This document shows, piece after piece, positions 29,328-38,415 of a stretch of 64,000 bases of DNA. The DNA comes from Streptomyces sp. SCL15-4 (lineage in GTDB: Bacteria > Actinomycetota > Actinomycetes > Streptomycetales > Streptomycetaceae): NCBI RefSeq assembly GCF_033366695.1, contig NZ_JAOBTQ010000001.1:1302001-1366000 (forward strand). The letters run 5' to 3'. The notes under the pieces were generated by a model, which had not been told where the DNA came from, searched no databases, and saw nothing but the letters and a program-made list of their open reading frames with translations. A program made the translations under genes and the position numbers. Every line of letters begins with the position of its first letter. The first letter of the stretch is position 1.

Positions 29328-32300
29328 ATGCCAGTGCCGAAGGCTCTCGCGGTGCGGCCGGCGGCGTCGTCCGCGGTGTCCGCGCCGACGAAACAGCGGC
29401 CGCAGCCGGCCGGTTCCGCACCGTCCGCGGTGCACGCCCCGTCCAACGCGGCGGTGACGGCCGCCCTGGCGGGCCCGGCCAGGCCGGTCCCGGCCCCGCC
29501 CCACCCCGGGCGGCCGCCGCTCGCCGCGCAGGACATGGTCGGCAACGGCGCCGTCGCGGCGGCCGGTCGCGCCGGGGCGGGTGCCGTCGCACCGCCGGCG
29601 CGGGGTGCGGAGGCGGAGGCGGCTTCCGGCCCCGGACCGGAGGCGAAGGCGCGGCCGGGTCCCGACGCGGATCCGAAGTTCGCGTCGCTGAAGAAGGACG
29701 TACGGCACAAGAAGCGGGCGCTGGCCGCGTCGCACCCGCCGCCGCGTGCCGAGGCCGCGGCGGCGCAGGACGCCGCGCTGCCGCCCAAGGACGACGAGGT
29801 GGCGCAGGGCAAGACCGCCAACGCCGAGAGGATGGACGAGGCCAAGCCCAAGGAGTTCGACAAGGACGCGTTCATCAGGGCGGTCGAGAAGGCGATCGCG
29901 GACAAGGCGCCGAAGAACCTCGACGAGGCGGACAAGTTCGCCGGCTCCGGCAAGGCCGACGAGGTCCGCGCCGAGGTGCACGGCAAGGTCGGTGAGGGCA
30001 CCTCGGACTCGGCCGAGCAGATCGCCACGACCACCGCCGCCCCGCCGGACACCTCGGCGGCCGTGCCCAAGAAGGTCGTGCCGATGAGCGGGGACCGGCC
30101 TCCCGGCACGCCGGACGCGCCGAATCCCGCCCAGGCCGTACCGGACAGGCTGCCGCCGTCGGCCACCGACATGTCGGCGGGGCCCGCCGAGGTCGACCGG
30201 CGGATGGCCGACGCCCAGGTCACCGAGGCGCAGCTGCGGAAGTCCAACGAGCCCGCGTTCGCCCGGGCGCTGGGCGAGAAGAAGGCCGCCGAGCGGCACT
30301 CCGACGCCGCTCCCGGGCGGGTGCGCAAGCACGAGACGGCCCAGCTGCGCTCCTCCACCGCGCAGGCCAGGCGGCTCGGCGCGGCCGCGATGGGCGCGAT
30401 GGGCGCCCATCGGGTGCGTACCGGACAGCAGGTCCACACGGGCAAGACCGGCGCCAAGAGCCGCGACGAGGAGAAGCGGGCCCAGGTCACGACGGTCCTG
30501 CAAGGCGTGTTCGACACGATGAAGAAGGACGTCGAAGCGATCCTCGGCGGCCTCGACAAGCTCGTCGACGACCAGTTCGGCCGGGGCGAGAAGGCGGCCC
30601 GGGACGCGTTCACCGCCGAGCACCGGCGGAAGATGGACGACTACAAGGACCGCCGGTACTCGGGCGCGACGGGCAAGCTGCGCTGGGTACGGGACCTGTT
30701 CGCGGGGCTGCCCGCCGAGGCCGACAAGATCTTCGAAGAGGCCCGCGACACCTACGTACGCCGGATGCGACAGGTGATCTCCGAGGTCGCCGACACCATC
30801 GGCGCGGAGCTGAACCGGGCCAAGCGGCGCATCGCCCGGGGCCGGGCCGAGATGCGGGACGCGGTGCGCAGGCTCCCGGCGGACCTGCGGAGCATCGGGC
30901 AGCAGGCGGCGGCCGAGTTCACCGACAAGTTCGACGCACTCGCGCAGGCCGTGGACGACAAGGGCACCCAGCTCGTCGACACCCTGGCCACCAAGTACAC
31001 CGAGGCGCTCAAGTCCGTGGACGACGAGATCGCCGCGGAGAAGGAGAAGAACAAGGGGCTGGTGGCCAAGGCCGTGGACGCGGTCAAGGCCGTGATCAAC
31101 ACGATCCTGGAGCTGAAGCGGCTGCTGCTGGCGGTCCTCGCCAAGGCCGCCCAGGCGGTCATGCTGATCCTCAAGGACCCGATCGGCTTCCTGCGCAACC
31201 TGGTCTCCGCCGTCGGCGCCGGCCTGCGGCAGTTCCTCGCGAACATCGGCCGCCACCTCCAGCAGGGCATCCTGTCCTGGCTGCTGGGGAAGACGGCCGA
31301 GGCGGGCATCGAGTTGCCGGCGAAGTTCGACACCCAGGGCGTGGTGAAGATGCTCGCCGGCCTGCTGGGCCTGACCTGGCCGAACATCCGCGCCCGGATC
31401 ACCCGCAAGGTCCCCGAACCGGCGATCGCGGCGGCCGAGACCGCGGTGCCGCTGCTCGCCGAGGTCCGCAGACGGGGCGTCGCGGCGATGTGGGAGGACC
31501 TCCGGGCGCGCGTCGGCGACCTGCGCAAACAGCTGCTCGACAACGTGATCGCCTACGTCACGCCGACGATCGTGGTCGCCGGGATCATGTGGGTGATCTC
31601 GCTGCTCAACCCGGCGTCGGCGTTCGTCCGGGCCGTCAAGCTGATCATCGACTTCGTCCGGTTCGTCGTCACCCAGGCCCGTCAGATCTTCGACTTCGTC
31701 AACGCGGTCCTCGACGCGGTCATCGCGATCGCGAGAGGCGGCAGCGGCGGCGTCCCGGCCCTGATCGAACGCGCCCTGGCCCGCTCCGTCCCCGTCCTGC
31801 TGGGCGTCCTGGCGGCGGTCCTGGGCGTGGGCGGCATCGCCGGACGGGTGCGGCAGATCGTCCAGCGCCTGTCGGCACCGGTCAACAAGGCGGTCGACTG
31901 GGTCATCGACAAGATCGTCGGCCTGGTGAAGAGGCTGTGGGCGAAGCTCAAGTCCGCGTTCGACAAGAAGAAGCCGAAGGCCGAGCCGAAGCCGAAGCAC
32001 CGCCCTGACCGTAGGCGGCCGGGCGGGCCGGGCCGGCGGAGGCGACCGGACCGGCGGCGGCGGCCGGACGGGCGGAAGCCGAAGCGGAAGGACGGTCGCG
32101 ACCCGAGGAAGAAGCGTCCCGACAAACGGTCGGAGGCGGCGAAGCGGAGCGCCCTCGACGCCGCCCTCCGCGAGGCGAATCAACTCATCGGCGAGGATTC
32201 CGCGACCGTGCAGTCCGTCCGAAAGGGACTTCCCGGAATCAAGCGGCGGCATCGGCTGACCTCGATCCGTCTCGTCAAGTCCGGAGAGCTCTACCGCCTC

Positions 32301-33512
32301 AAACTGACCATCAACCCGGGTGCCGACTCCGATCCGGCGGCTCTGGATCTCCGGCTCGTCGAAGCGGCGAAGAAGTACGTGCGGGAGGTTCACGAGCACT
32401 GGTGGTCACAGATTCTCAGCAAGGCGAAGGCCGGATCCGCGGGCAAAGCAGTGTGGGACCGCTCCGTCCTGAACGACACCGACTCCGCAGCGTTGGCATA
32501 CATCGAGAGGCAGGATGTAGCCGCGTTCAGGAGAGCACATCCACGCGCAGCAGCCGAAAAAGATACCGTCAAAAGCTATCTGTTCGGTAAGAACTCCGCC
32601 ACCCGCCACCCCTTCCTCGACAAACTCGGCGGCCCCGAGGGGGCGTTGGGCAACCTCAAGTCCACCGGGAAGACCACAGCCGCAGGTGACGAGAAAACGG
32701 TGGAGGTCATCGACGAGATGACCTTCTTCGCCGACCGCCCCACCTACGGCCGCTGGGACCCGTTCCCCGGCCGGGACGCGGACGCCGACCAGGATTTGAA
32801 GGCAGCGGTCAACGCGCATGGCCTGCGCGCGTTCCTGGAGACCATGGTGCGGGCGAATCAGGTCGGCACGATCACCTGGGAGAGATTCCGCGACCTCTGG
32901 GACAACGACACCCCCAGCCGCGAATTCGTCAAGGGCCGCTTCCGCGACCTCGAGGAGGGGACGCACGAGTGGATCCCCACGGACCATCTCCTGGAGGTCA
33001 TCGAGTCCGCCATCGATCACCACAAGAAGGGCGACCTCGAGAAGGGCCTGGACTGGCTGCGCCTGCAGGATTCCCTGCGGTCCCCGACGAATCACGTCAT
33101 CTGGCACGTCCTGGACCCCCAGGGGAAGCTGTCGCTGGAAGCCCACGTGGGCACCTTCTACACCAGGGATCGCAAGTCGACCCTCACCAACGGCACCAAG
33201 AAGTTCCACGATTGCCTCCGCGACCTGTACATGGAGAACAGGTCAGGCACCGCCCGGGCGTTCGTCGAACTGCTGCTCAAGATCCTCGACAGCGATGCGA
33301 AAGCAGGTGCATCCGGAATCAGGCTCCTCTGGAGCGGCGACCTCGGGGACGTCCCGCCCGCCCTTCTCAACCAGCCCCTCGATGTACTCTTCCGCGTCAA
33401 GACGGACTCATTCCTGGAAATGACTCTCGCCCAACTCGGCGCCCAGCAGCAGGAGGCCTTCGAAGCCGTACGGAACAGGTTCCTGAAAGCCCAGAGTGCA
33501 CTCAAACGATGA
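29328..33512 (+). CDS. Giant CIS-associated multi-domain protein, putative polymorphic toxin
   Basis: A 1,394-residue protein converging on the contractile injection operon. Residues 1-130 are Ala/Pro-rich and contain GNGAV at 72-76, which recalls the GNAAV signature of proteins linked to such clusters. Residues about 130-540 are charged and helical. From 540 to 880 come amphipathic and hydrophobic helices, including clear membrane-type segments at about 745-762 (IVVAGIMWVISLLNP) and 820-840 (VLLGVLAAVLGVGG). Residues 880-940 are a strongly basic linker of Arg, Lys and Pro. The last 450 residues form a separate domain with visibly lower GC, carrying HEWIPTDH at 1213-1220 and LRSPTNHVIWH further on. 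I infer a translocated toxin with a membrane-crossing module. No DUF4157 HExxH site is present. ATG 29328 follows GGAGGG. An alternative is a membrane-anchoring factor for the particle. Confidence 0.7.
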   Translation: MPVPKALAVRPAASSAVSAPTKQRPQPAGSAPSAVHAPSNAAVTAALAGPARPVPAPPHPGRPPLAAQDMVGNGAVAAAGRAGAGAVAPPARGAEAEAASGPGPEAKARPGPDADPKFASLKKDVRHKKRALAASHPPPRAEAAAAQDAALPPKDDEVAQGKTANAERMDEAKPKEFDKDAFIRAVEKAIADKAPKNLDEADKFAGSGKADEVRAEVHGKVGEGTSDSAEQIATTTAAPPDTSAAVPKKVVPMSGDRPPGTPDAPNPAQAVPDRLPPSATDMSAGPAEVDRRMADAQVTEAQLRKSNEPAFARALGEKKAAERHSDAAPGRVRKHETAQLRSSTAQARRLGAAAMGAMGAHRVRTGQQVHTGKTGAKSRDEEKRAQVTTVLQGVFDTMKKDVEAILGGLDKLVDDQFGRGEKAARDAFTAEHRRKMDDYKDRRYSGATGKLRWVRDLFAGLPAEADKIFEEARDTYVRRMRQVISEVADTIGAELNRAKRRIARGRAEMRDAVRRLPADLRSIGQQAAAEFTDKFDALAQAVDDKGTQLVDTLATKYTEALKSVDDEIAAEKEKNKGLVAKAVDAVKAVINTILELKRLLLAVLAKAAQAVMLILKDPIGFLRNLVSAVGAGLRQFLANIGRHLQQGILSWLLGKTAEAGIELPAKFDTQGVVKMLAGLLGLTWPNIRARITRKVPEPAIAAAETAVPLLAEVRRRGVAAMWEDLRARVGDLRKQLLDNVIAYVTPTIVVAGIMWVISLLNPASAFVRAVKLIIDFVRFVVTQARQIFDFVNAVLDAVIAIARGGSGGVPALIERALARSVPVLLGVLAAVLGVGGIAGRVRQIVQRLSAPVNKAVDWVIDKIVGLVKRLWAKLKSAFDKKKPKAEPKPKHRPDRRRPGGPGRRRRPDRRRRPDGRKPKRKDGRDPRKKRPDKRSEAAKRSALDAALREANQLIGEDSATVQSVRKGLPGIKRRHRLTSIRLVKSGELYRLKLTINPGADSDPAALDLRLVEAAKKYVREVHEHWWSQILSKAKAGSAGKAVWDRSVLNDTDSAALAYIERQDVAAFRRAHPRAAAEKDTVKSYLFGKNSATRHPFLDKLGGPEGALGNLKSTGKTTAAGDEKTVEVIDEMTFFADRPTYGRWDPFPGRDADADQDLKAAVNAHGLRAFLETMVRANQVGTITWERFRDLWDNDTPSREFVKGRFRDLEEGTHEWIPTDHLLEVIESAIDHHKKGDLEKGLDWLRLQDSLRSPTNHVIWHVLDPQGKLSLEAHVGTFYTRDRKSTLTNGTKKFHDCLRDLYMENRSGTARAFVELLLKILDSDAKAGASGIRLLWSGDLGDVPPALLNQPLDVLFRVKTDSFLEMTLAQLGAQQQEAFEAVRNRFLKAQSALKR

Positions 33513-33527
33513 TGAAGAAGGAAGCGG

Positions 33528-34196
33528 ATGGATCCCGCGATCGCCGGAGCGATCTCCCTCAAGGTCGGACACCCGGAACCGTTCGAAGACGAAGAACTCG
33601 GCAACATCATGACTCTAGGGGTTCCTCATGCCCGCGGCATCTCCGGGCTCGAGCGCTGTTCGTCCCTGCAGGTCCTGGTTCTTGTGGGCTACGGCGCCGG
33701 TGAACTCCCCGACCTCGGCAGGTTCCCCGATTTGTCCAGCCTCAAGGTCTCCGACAGCGACCTCCGCGATATCGGGTCGGTCCACGAAGCGTCCGCGCTG
33801 CTCTCACTGAACCTGGAACGCAGCCTCGTCTCGGATGTTTCTCCCGCACTCGAGTGCGCCGGACTGCGCTGGATCGACGTCACAGGGAACCCGCTGTCGG
33901 ACGTGTCGTACCGGGAGGTACTGCCTGAACTGCGCGCGAGGGGCGTAGACGTGCGGGCCTCACAGGAGCGCGAGTGGTCACTCACGCGGGCGCTGCACGA
34001 GGCAGGCCTTCCGTTCGCCTATTACCTGCACGGCGACCGGCACCGCTTGTCCCGTCCCGGCCTGACCCGCACCGGCAGCCCGGAGGGAGGACACATCGGC
34101 ATCCCTCCCGACGAACTGGAGCATCTGCTGGCGACCAGCCCCGAGGACATCGAGCCCCTTTTCGACGACCCGAACCGGACACCGGGTCACCTCTGA
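33528..34196 (+). CDS. Leucine-rich-repeat protein, putative immunity protein
   Basis: A 222-residue cytoplasmic protein that starts 15 bases after the giant protein's stop, so the two are co-transcribed. The start ATG 33528 follows GAAGGAAG. Residues 38-125 form about four leucine-rich repeats: SSLQVLVLVGYGAGELPDL, PDLSSLKVSDSDLRDIGSV, ASALLSLNLERSLVSDVSP and CAGLRWIDVTGNPLSDVS. The C-terminal 90 residues are a different, acidic domain ending PEDIEPLFDDPNRTPGHL. Like the preceding C-terminal domain it has lower GC than the CIS genes, which points to joint acquisition. Position, size and acidity fit an immunity protein that binds the basic toxin domain. No signal peptide or known immunity family is recognised. 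Confidence 0.7.
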   Translation: MDPAIAGAISLKVGHPEPFEDEELGNIMTLGVPHARGISGLERCSSLQVLVLVGYGAGELPDLGRFPDLSSLKVSDSDLRDIGSVHEASALLSLNLERSLVSDVSPALECAGLRWIDVTGNPLSDVSYREVLPELRARGVDVRASQEREWSLTRALHEAGLPFAYYLHGDRHRLSRPGLTRTGSPEGGHIGIPPDELEHLLATSPEDIEPLFDDPNRTPGHL

Positions 34197-34219
34197 AACC
34201 ACCGGGTGAGTGAGAGGTG
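34188..34219. terminator. Candidate bidirectional terminator between convergent genes
   Basis: CACCTCT (34188-34194) pairs with AGAGGTG (34213-34219) around an 18-base loop. It spans the stop of the leucine-rich-repeat gene and the gap before the convergent CIS operon's last gene. There is no T-run on either side, so the call is tentative. Confidence 0.35.
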
Positions 34220-34220
34220 C

Positions 34221-34529
34221 TCACCGGCCAGGGGTGTCCTTCTGCCTTGGTTTCATGGACCGCACCAGCACGGGCGGTACGGCCCCGGTCGCCCGCGTCA
34301 TGGCCTCCGCCACGGCCGCGTTACCGGCCTGGTCATGAGCGACCGCAAGCACCGCTCCTTCGTGGATCAGCGGCTTCGCGTGCACGGACCGGGCCGTCGC
34401 CGCGTTGCTCACCGGCTCAGTCACCGGAGCCGGTGTCTGGCGCGTCGGTGGCGTCGTTTCCTGGGGTCTGGCCGGCGGGGTCGGTGCCACCAGGCGGTGC
34501 GGTGAGAGCGGGCGTTCGGTGGGCAGCAT
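34221..34529 (-). CDS. Small disordered CIS-operon protein with GNAAV motif (102 residues)
   Basis: The last gene of the injection-system operon, starting ATG 34529 after GGGAG, six bases past the stop of the ATPase gene. The 102-residue product is rich in Pro, Thr and Ala up to residue 40 and then has VSNAATARSVH and the motif HDQAGNAAVAEAM (GNAAV at 69-73). The giant convergent protein carries the comparable SNAAVTAA at 39-46 and MVGNGAVAAA at 70-79. GNAAV-type segments recur at the N-termini of many proteins encoded beside extracellular contractile injection systems, so this may mark a loading or binding element. There is no membrane segment or enzyme motif. It could be a stump of a former cargo or a chaperone-like adaptor. 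Confidence 0.65.
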   Translation of the reverse strand: MLPTERPLSPHRLVAPTPPARPQETTPPTRQTPAPVTEPVSNAATARSVHAKPLIHEGAVLAVAHDQAGNAAVAEAMTRATGAVPPVLVRSMKPRQKDTPGR

Positions 34530-34534
34530 CGGGG

Positions 34535-36682
34535 TCACTCCCGGGACGTGTCGAGCAGATGGGCGTGGGGGCCCAGTTCGGTCGGGCGGAGCAGACGGGC
34601 CTCGCGCTGGAACTGGCGGGCGACTCCGCGTACGACGTGCCACATGGCGATCGTGTCGCCGTCGCCGTCCGCCGCGGCCAGCGCGGCCGTGCGGGCCGCC
34701 GCCGTGATGGCGGCGCCGGTCATGTCCAGGCGGGCCAGCGCGTCCAGGTCCACGTCCGCGGCGAGCGGGGCCTGCTCGGGGAAGGCGAGGCGCCACAGCC
34801 TGCGCCGCTCGGCCACGCCCGGGCGCGGGAAGTGGACGACGAAGTGGAAGCGCCGGGTGAACGCCGGGTCGATGTTGTCCTTGAGGTTGCTGGTGAGGAT
34901 CACCAGGCCGTCGCTGGCCTCCAGGCGCTGGAGCAGATAGCCGACCTCCATGTTGGCGTACCGGTCGGTGCCGTGCTTGACCTCGCCGCGCTTGCCGAAC
35001 AGGGCGTCGGCCTCGTCGAAGAGCAGCACCGCGTGGCTCTCCTCGGCCTGGCGGAAGGCGGTCTCCATGTTCTTCTCCGTCTCCCCCACCCACTTGGAGA
35101 CGACCTGGGCGAGGTCCACCTTGAGCAGTTCCAGGCCGAGCATGCCGGTGACGATCTCGGCGGACAGGGTCTTGCCGGTGCCCGGTTCCCCGGTGAACAG
35201 CGCCTTGACCCCGCCGTGCGCCGAGCGGCGGGCGAAGCCCCAGGTCTCGGCGATCCGGGGCCAGGCGCGGAAGGCCGAGACGATCTCCAGGACCTGGTGG
35301 AACTGGGCGTCGGGCAGGACCAGGTCGTCCACGGTGCGCCGGGGCGTGATCGCCTGCACGGCGCTTCCGCCGCGCCCGCGGGTGACGGTGGCGATGGCGG
35401 GTTCGACATGGTCGGCGACCGGTTCGGGACGCCCGTTGCCCGCCAGGCGGGCCCCCGCGTCCGCGACCGACGCCACGGCGCGCAGCTCGCCGCCGCTCAT
35501 GCGGTACCGGACGGCGAGGTCCTCCAGGAGGGTGCCGTTCAGGTCCGGCAGCGCCGCCGACCACATCGCCCGCCGGTCGGTGAACTTCGCCACCGGAACG
35601 GTGAGTTCCGCGTAGGCGCGCGCGGCGAGCAGGGCTGCCGGACGCCACGGCTTCAGGCCGGTGAGGCACACCGGCGCGCGGGAGCGCAGCAGCGCGGCGG
35701 CGATGATGCCGAGGTGGCTCTGCCGCTGCGGCTCGTCGTGCGGGTCGTCGGTGGGGATCCACAGCACCGCGCCCAGCGCGGCGGCCGTGCGCAGTTCGGC
35801 CTCGGGGTCGCCGGTGAGGGTCCGCAGCGGCGCGCCGGCCGCTCGGGCCAGGGCCTGTACGGCATCGAGCTGGTCGTCGGACGGGCAGCCCCACAGCCCG
35901 GCCAGGTCGATGTCGCCCGCGCCCAGCGCCTCGCCCAGACGGGTGAGCCGCCGCGAGGCCAGGTGCGGGGGCGGCACCTGTGGTTCCGGCCGGACGACCT
36001 CGCCGGGGTCGTGACCGAGCAGTCCGGCGTCCGTGCCCCAGCCCAGCAGGAAGTCCAGCACGCCTGGGCCCAGGAAGAGTTCCTGGGCCAGCCCGACCGC
36101 GGCTTCGCCGTGCGGACGCAGCAGTCCGTACCGGCGCAGCGGCCCGGCCGGCCCGAGCGAGCGGCGCAGGGCGAGGCGGGCGGCCGGGCCCGGCGGCTCG
36201 GCCGCTTCTCGCGCTCCTTCGCGGCCGGCTTCGCTCGCCGCCGCCACCGTGACCAGCAGTTCCACGCTCGGCATCCGGCGGTTGAGGTTGTCCACGATGT
36301 AGGCGTAGATCCGCTCGTAGCCGCGGTCCAGTTCGGGCGCGGCCACCAGCAGCAGCGCGTCCTGTTCGGCGCGGGACAGGCCGAACCGGGTGGCGAGCGC
36401 GTCCAGCGGGAGGGTCCGGCCCTCGGCCGACGCGCGCCGCCTCAGCTCGCGTTCGCCGTCCGGCTCGGGCCGTCGGGGGGTGTACGGGGCCGCCATCGCG
36501 TCGGTGAAGGCGTGCACCTCGCCGAGCAGCACGTCGACCTGTTCGTCGGTGACGCAGTACGGCGTGAGGTCCGGCCGGGTCAGCCGGGCCGCGATCCGTG
36601 CCTGCCGTTCGACGGCGGCGCGCAGCGCCCGGTGGACGTCCGCGAGGCGGATCCGCAGGTGTTCCAGCGCCGGTTCGCCCAT
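34535..36682 (-). CDS. CIS AAA+ ATPase (Afp15/Pvc15-like)
   Basis: A 715-residue AAA+ ATPase, the conserved non-structural component of injection systems; it is thought to help assemble or sort particles and cargo. The C-terminal AAA domain has Walker A GEPGTGKT (498-505), Walker B LLFDEADALF with Asp556 and Glu557, sensor-1 ILTSNLKDNIDPAF and the arginine-finger FTRRF. The N-terminal half contains a helical domain and a second, degenerate P-loop-like domain without Walker motifs, as in the Afp15/Pvc15 family. ATG 36682 follows GGGAGG. It lies just downstream of the tape-measure gene, the usual order in these clusters. Confidence 0.92.
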   Translation of the reverse strand: MGEPALEHLRIRLADVHRALRAAVERQARIAARLTRPDLTPYCVTDEQVDVLLGEVHAFTDAMAAPYTPRRPEPDGERELRRRASAEGRTLPLDALATRFGLSRAEQDALLLVAAPELDRGYERIYAYIVDNLNRRMPSVELLVTVAAASEAGREGAREAAEPPGPAARLALRRSLGPAGPLRRYGLLRPHGEAAVGLAQELFLGPGVLDFLLGWGTDAGLLGHDPGEVVRPEPQVPPPHLASRRLTRLGEALGAGDIDLAGLWGCPSDDQLDAVQALARAAGAPLRTLTGDPEAELRTAAALGAVLWIPTDDPHDEPQRQSHLGIIAAALLRSRAPVCLTGLKPWRPAALLAARAYAELTVPVAKFTDRRAMWSAALPDLNGTLLEDLAVRYRMSGGELRAVASVADAGARLAGNGRPEPVADHVEPAIATVTRGRGGSAVQAITPRRTVDDLVLPDAQFHQVLEIVSAFRAWPRIAETWGFARRSAHGGVKALFTGEPGTGKTLSAEIVTGMLGLELLKVDLAQVVSKWVGETEKNMETAFRQAEESHAVLLFDEADALFGKRGEVKHGTDRYANMEVGYLLQRLEASDGLVILTSNLKDNIDPAFTRRFHFVVHFPRPGVAERRRLWRLAFPEQAPLAADVDLDALARLDMTGAAITAAARTAALAAADGDGDTIAMWHVVRGVARQFQREARLLRPTELGPHAHLLDTSRE

Positions 36683-36687
36683 CTGGC

Positions 36688-38415
36688 TCAGCCTCCCGAG
36701 AAGGTCAGGGTCCGGCCGTCCAGCCAGGCCACGTCGGGCACGTCGGCGAGCAGCCGGCCGCGCAGCAGGTCCGCGTGGCGCCGCCCCATCGGAACGCGCA
36801 CCCGGACGGCGCCGGCATCGAACCGGACGATGGCCTCCAGGTCGGCGAAGCGGGTCAGGGCCGACAGCGGATCGGGGGTCTCGCGGTCGCGCCAGAGCGT
36901 CCAGGCCACGGTGGCCAGGCCCAGGGCCGCGGCGAGGGTGACGGAGCGTTCCAGTGCGCCGTCCCGGGCGAGTGGTACCGCTCGCCGCTCGGTCACCAGA
37001 GCGGTGACCAGGTCAGCGAACCGCTCGGCGTGGCCCGGCAGTCCGGTGGCGAGGCGCGGGTCCGCCAGCCGTCGTGCCGTGCCGGTCCACAGGGGCGTAC
37101 GCCAGGGCAGCCGGGTGACGGGGTCGGCGCGCAGGGGTCGTACGGCGGTGAGGAACGGCACGCCCGCCGAGTCCAGTTCGCGCAGCGAGCCGGAGGGAAG
37201 GCCGCCTCCGCAGACCAGTACGGGAGGCCGTCCGCACGCCTGCCAGTGCGGGAGCAGCGCCGCGGGGTCCGCCGCCCAGGCGACCGGGAACATGCCCTGG
37301 GCGTCGGCCAGGAGGAGTCCGTCGTCGGTCCCGGTGAGCAGGAGCGGGTCGGCGGGGTCGTGGCCGCGGCACACCGAGAGCGCCAGGACGCCGTCGAGCA
37401 CCGGGAGCGCGGGCCGTACCGTGTGCGCGAACGCGGTCAGCCGCTCCTCCGGGACGGGCGGTTCGAGCCCGGCGAAGGCGGCGGCCGTCTCGCGGTCCGC
37501 TTCGTCCCGGCGCCAGCCGCGCGCGGTCACGCCCAGCACCTTGTACGCGAGGGCCGCGGCGAACAGCGGTGCCTGGTCGGCGAGTTCGGCACCGGCCAGC
37601 GCGGGTGCGATCGCGTCGAGGTATCCGATGCGGGCCAGTGGTCCGGCGAGCAGGAACGGCAGCACGGACCGTACGCGCACCTCTTCGGCGGCACGGGCCG
37701 CGACGGCGCCCGGCGCCGCTCGCGGATGCGGTGTCCCGGCCGTCCGGTCGTCCCCGGCCTGCCGGCCGTGCTCGCGCCCCGGGGACCGCGCCGGCCGGGC
37801 CGCCTCGTCGTGCTGCGCCGAGGTCGCGTACGCGGCGGGGAGCCCGGGCAGTGACCCGGCCGGGCCGTCCTGGCGGGCGCGCCGGGCGAGTTCCGCGAGG
37901 AGCCGGGCGGCCACCGCGTCGTCGTCGCCGAGCAGGGCGAGCGCGTACACCTGGAGCGATTCGCCGGGCAACAGCGCGAGGAGCGCGTCCAGTTCGCCGC
38001 GCTCGGCGAGTTCGCCGAAGAGCGCGGCGGCCGAGGGCGCGTCCCGGACGGCCGCCTCGGCGAAGGACTCCTCGAACGACGGGACGTCCGCGGGCGCTTC
38101 GCCGGGGACCTCGGCCGTCACGACCGGCGCGAAGCGGACCTCGGCGGGCACGGGGGGCCGGCCGGGCGCCCCGGTGCCGCCCAGCCGGACGGTGACGGTC
38201 ACCGGTTCGGTGATCTCCACGTCCGGGCCGTCGCCGGCCAGTTGCTCGGCGAAGTGGTCCGCCAGCAGCTCCGGAAGCGTGTCGACCACGTGCCGCACCA
38301 GGCCGCGCGGGTCCGGCCCCCAGCTCCACCCACCGCGCCGGGTCACGGTCACCGTGCACCGGTGGACGGTGATCTCACCGGCCTCGCCGACGGCCGGTGC
38401 GGGGGGCGTGCTCAC
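36688..38415 (-). CDS. CIS tape-measure-like protein
   Basis: A 575-residue protein starting GTG 38415, which overlaps the previous stop by four bases (GTGA). The N-terminal segment EITVHRCTVTVTRRGGWSW and LVRHVVDTLPELLADHF resembles the N-terminus of the CIS tape-measure family (Afp14/Pvc14-like), in which a beta hairpin is followed by a helix. Its middle holds repeated helical segments (LFGELAERGELDALLALLPG, ESLQVYALALLGDDDAVAARL), a low-complexity part near 215-245, and a C-terminal half ending VAWLDGRTLTFSGG. The place between fibre-like genes and the ATPase gene is where the tape measure normally lies. It is much shorter than Afp14 (over 2,000 residues), so a short particle or a different role is possible. 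Confidence 0.65.
   Translation of the reverse strand: MSTPPAPAVGEAGEITVHRCTVTVTRRGGWSWGPDPRGLVRHVVDTLPELLADHFAEQLAGDGPDVEITEPVTVTVRLGGTGAPGRPPVPAEVRFAPVVTAEVPGEAPADVPSFEESFAEAAVRDAPSAAALFGELAERGELDALLALLPGESLQVYALALLGDDDAVAARLLAELARRARQDGPAGSLPGLPAAYATSAQHDEAARPARSPGREHGRQAGDDRTAGTPHPRAAPGAVAARAAEEVRVRSVLPFLLAGPLARIGYLDAIAPALAGAELADQAPLFAAALAYKVLGVTARGWRRDEADRETAAAFAGLEPPVPEERLTAFAHTVRPALPVLDGVLALSVCRGHDPADPLLLTGTDDGLLLADAQGMFPVAWAADPAALLPHWQACGRPPVLVCGGGLPSGSLRELDSAGVPFLTAVRPLRADPVTRLPWRTPLWTGTARRLADPRLATGLPGHAERFADLVTALVTERRAVPLARDGALERSVTLAAALGLATVAWTLWRDRETPDPLSALTRFADLEAIVRFDAGAVRVRVPMGRRHADLLRGRLLADVPDVAWLDGRTLTFSGG

Noticed and set aside
29028..32399. 1,123-codon minus-strand frame opposite the giant CIS-associated protein
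   Set aside because: Long antisense frames are expected in high-GC coding DNA. The plus-strand frame has the ribosome binding site, the domain order and the neighbour logic.
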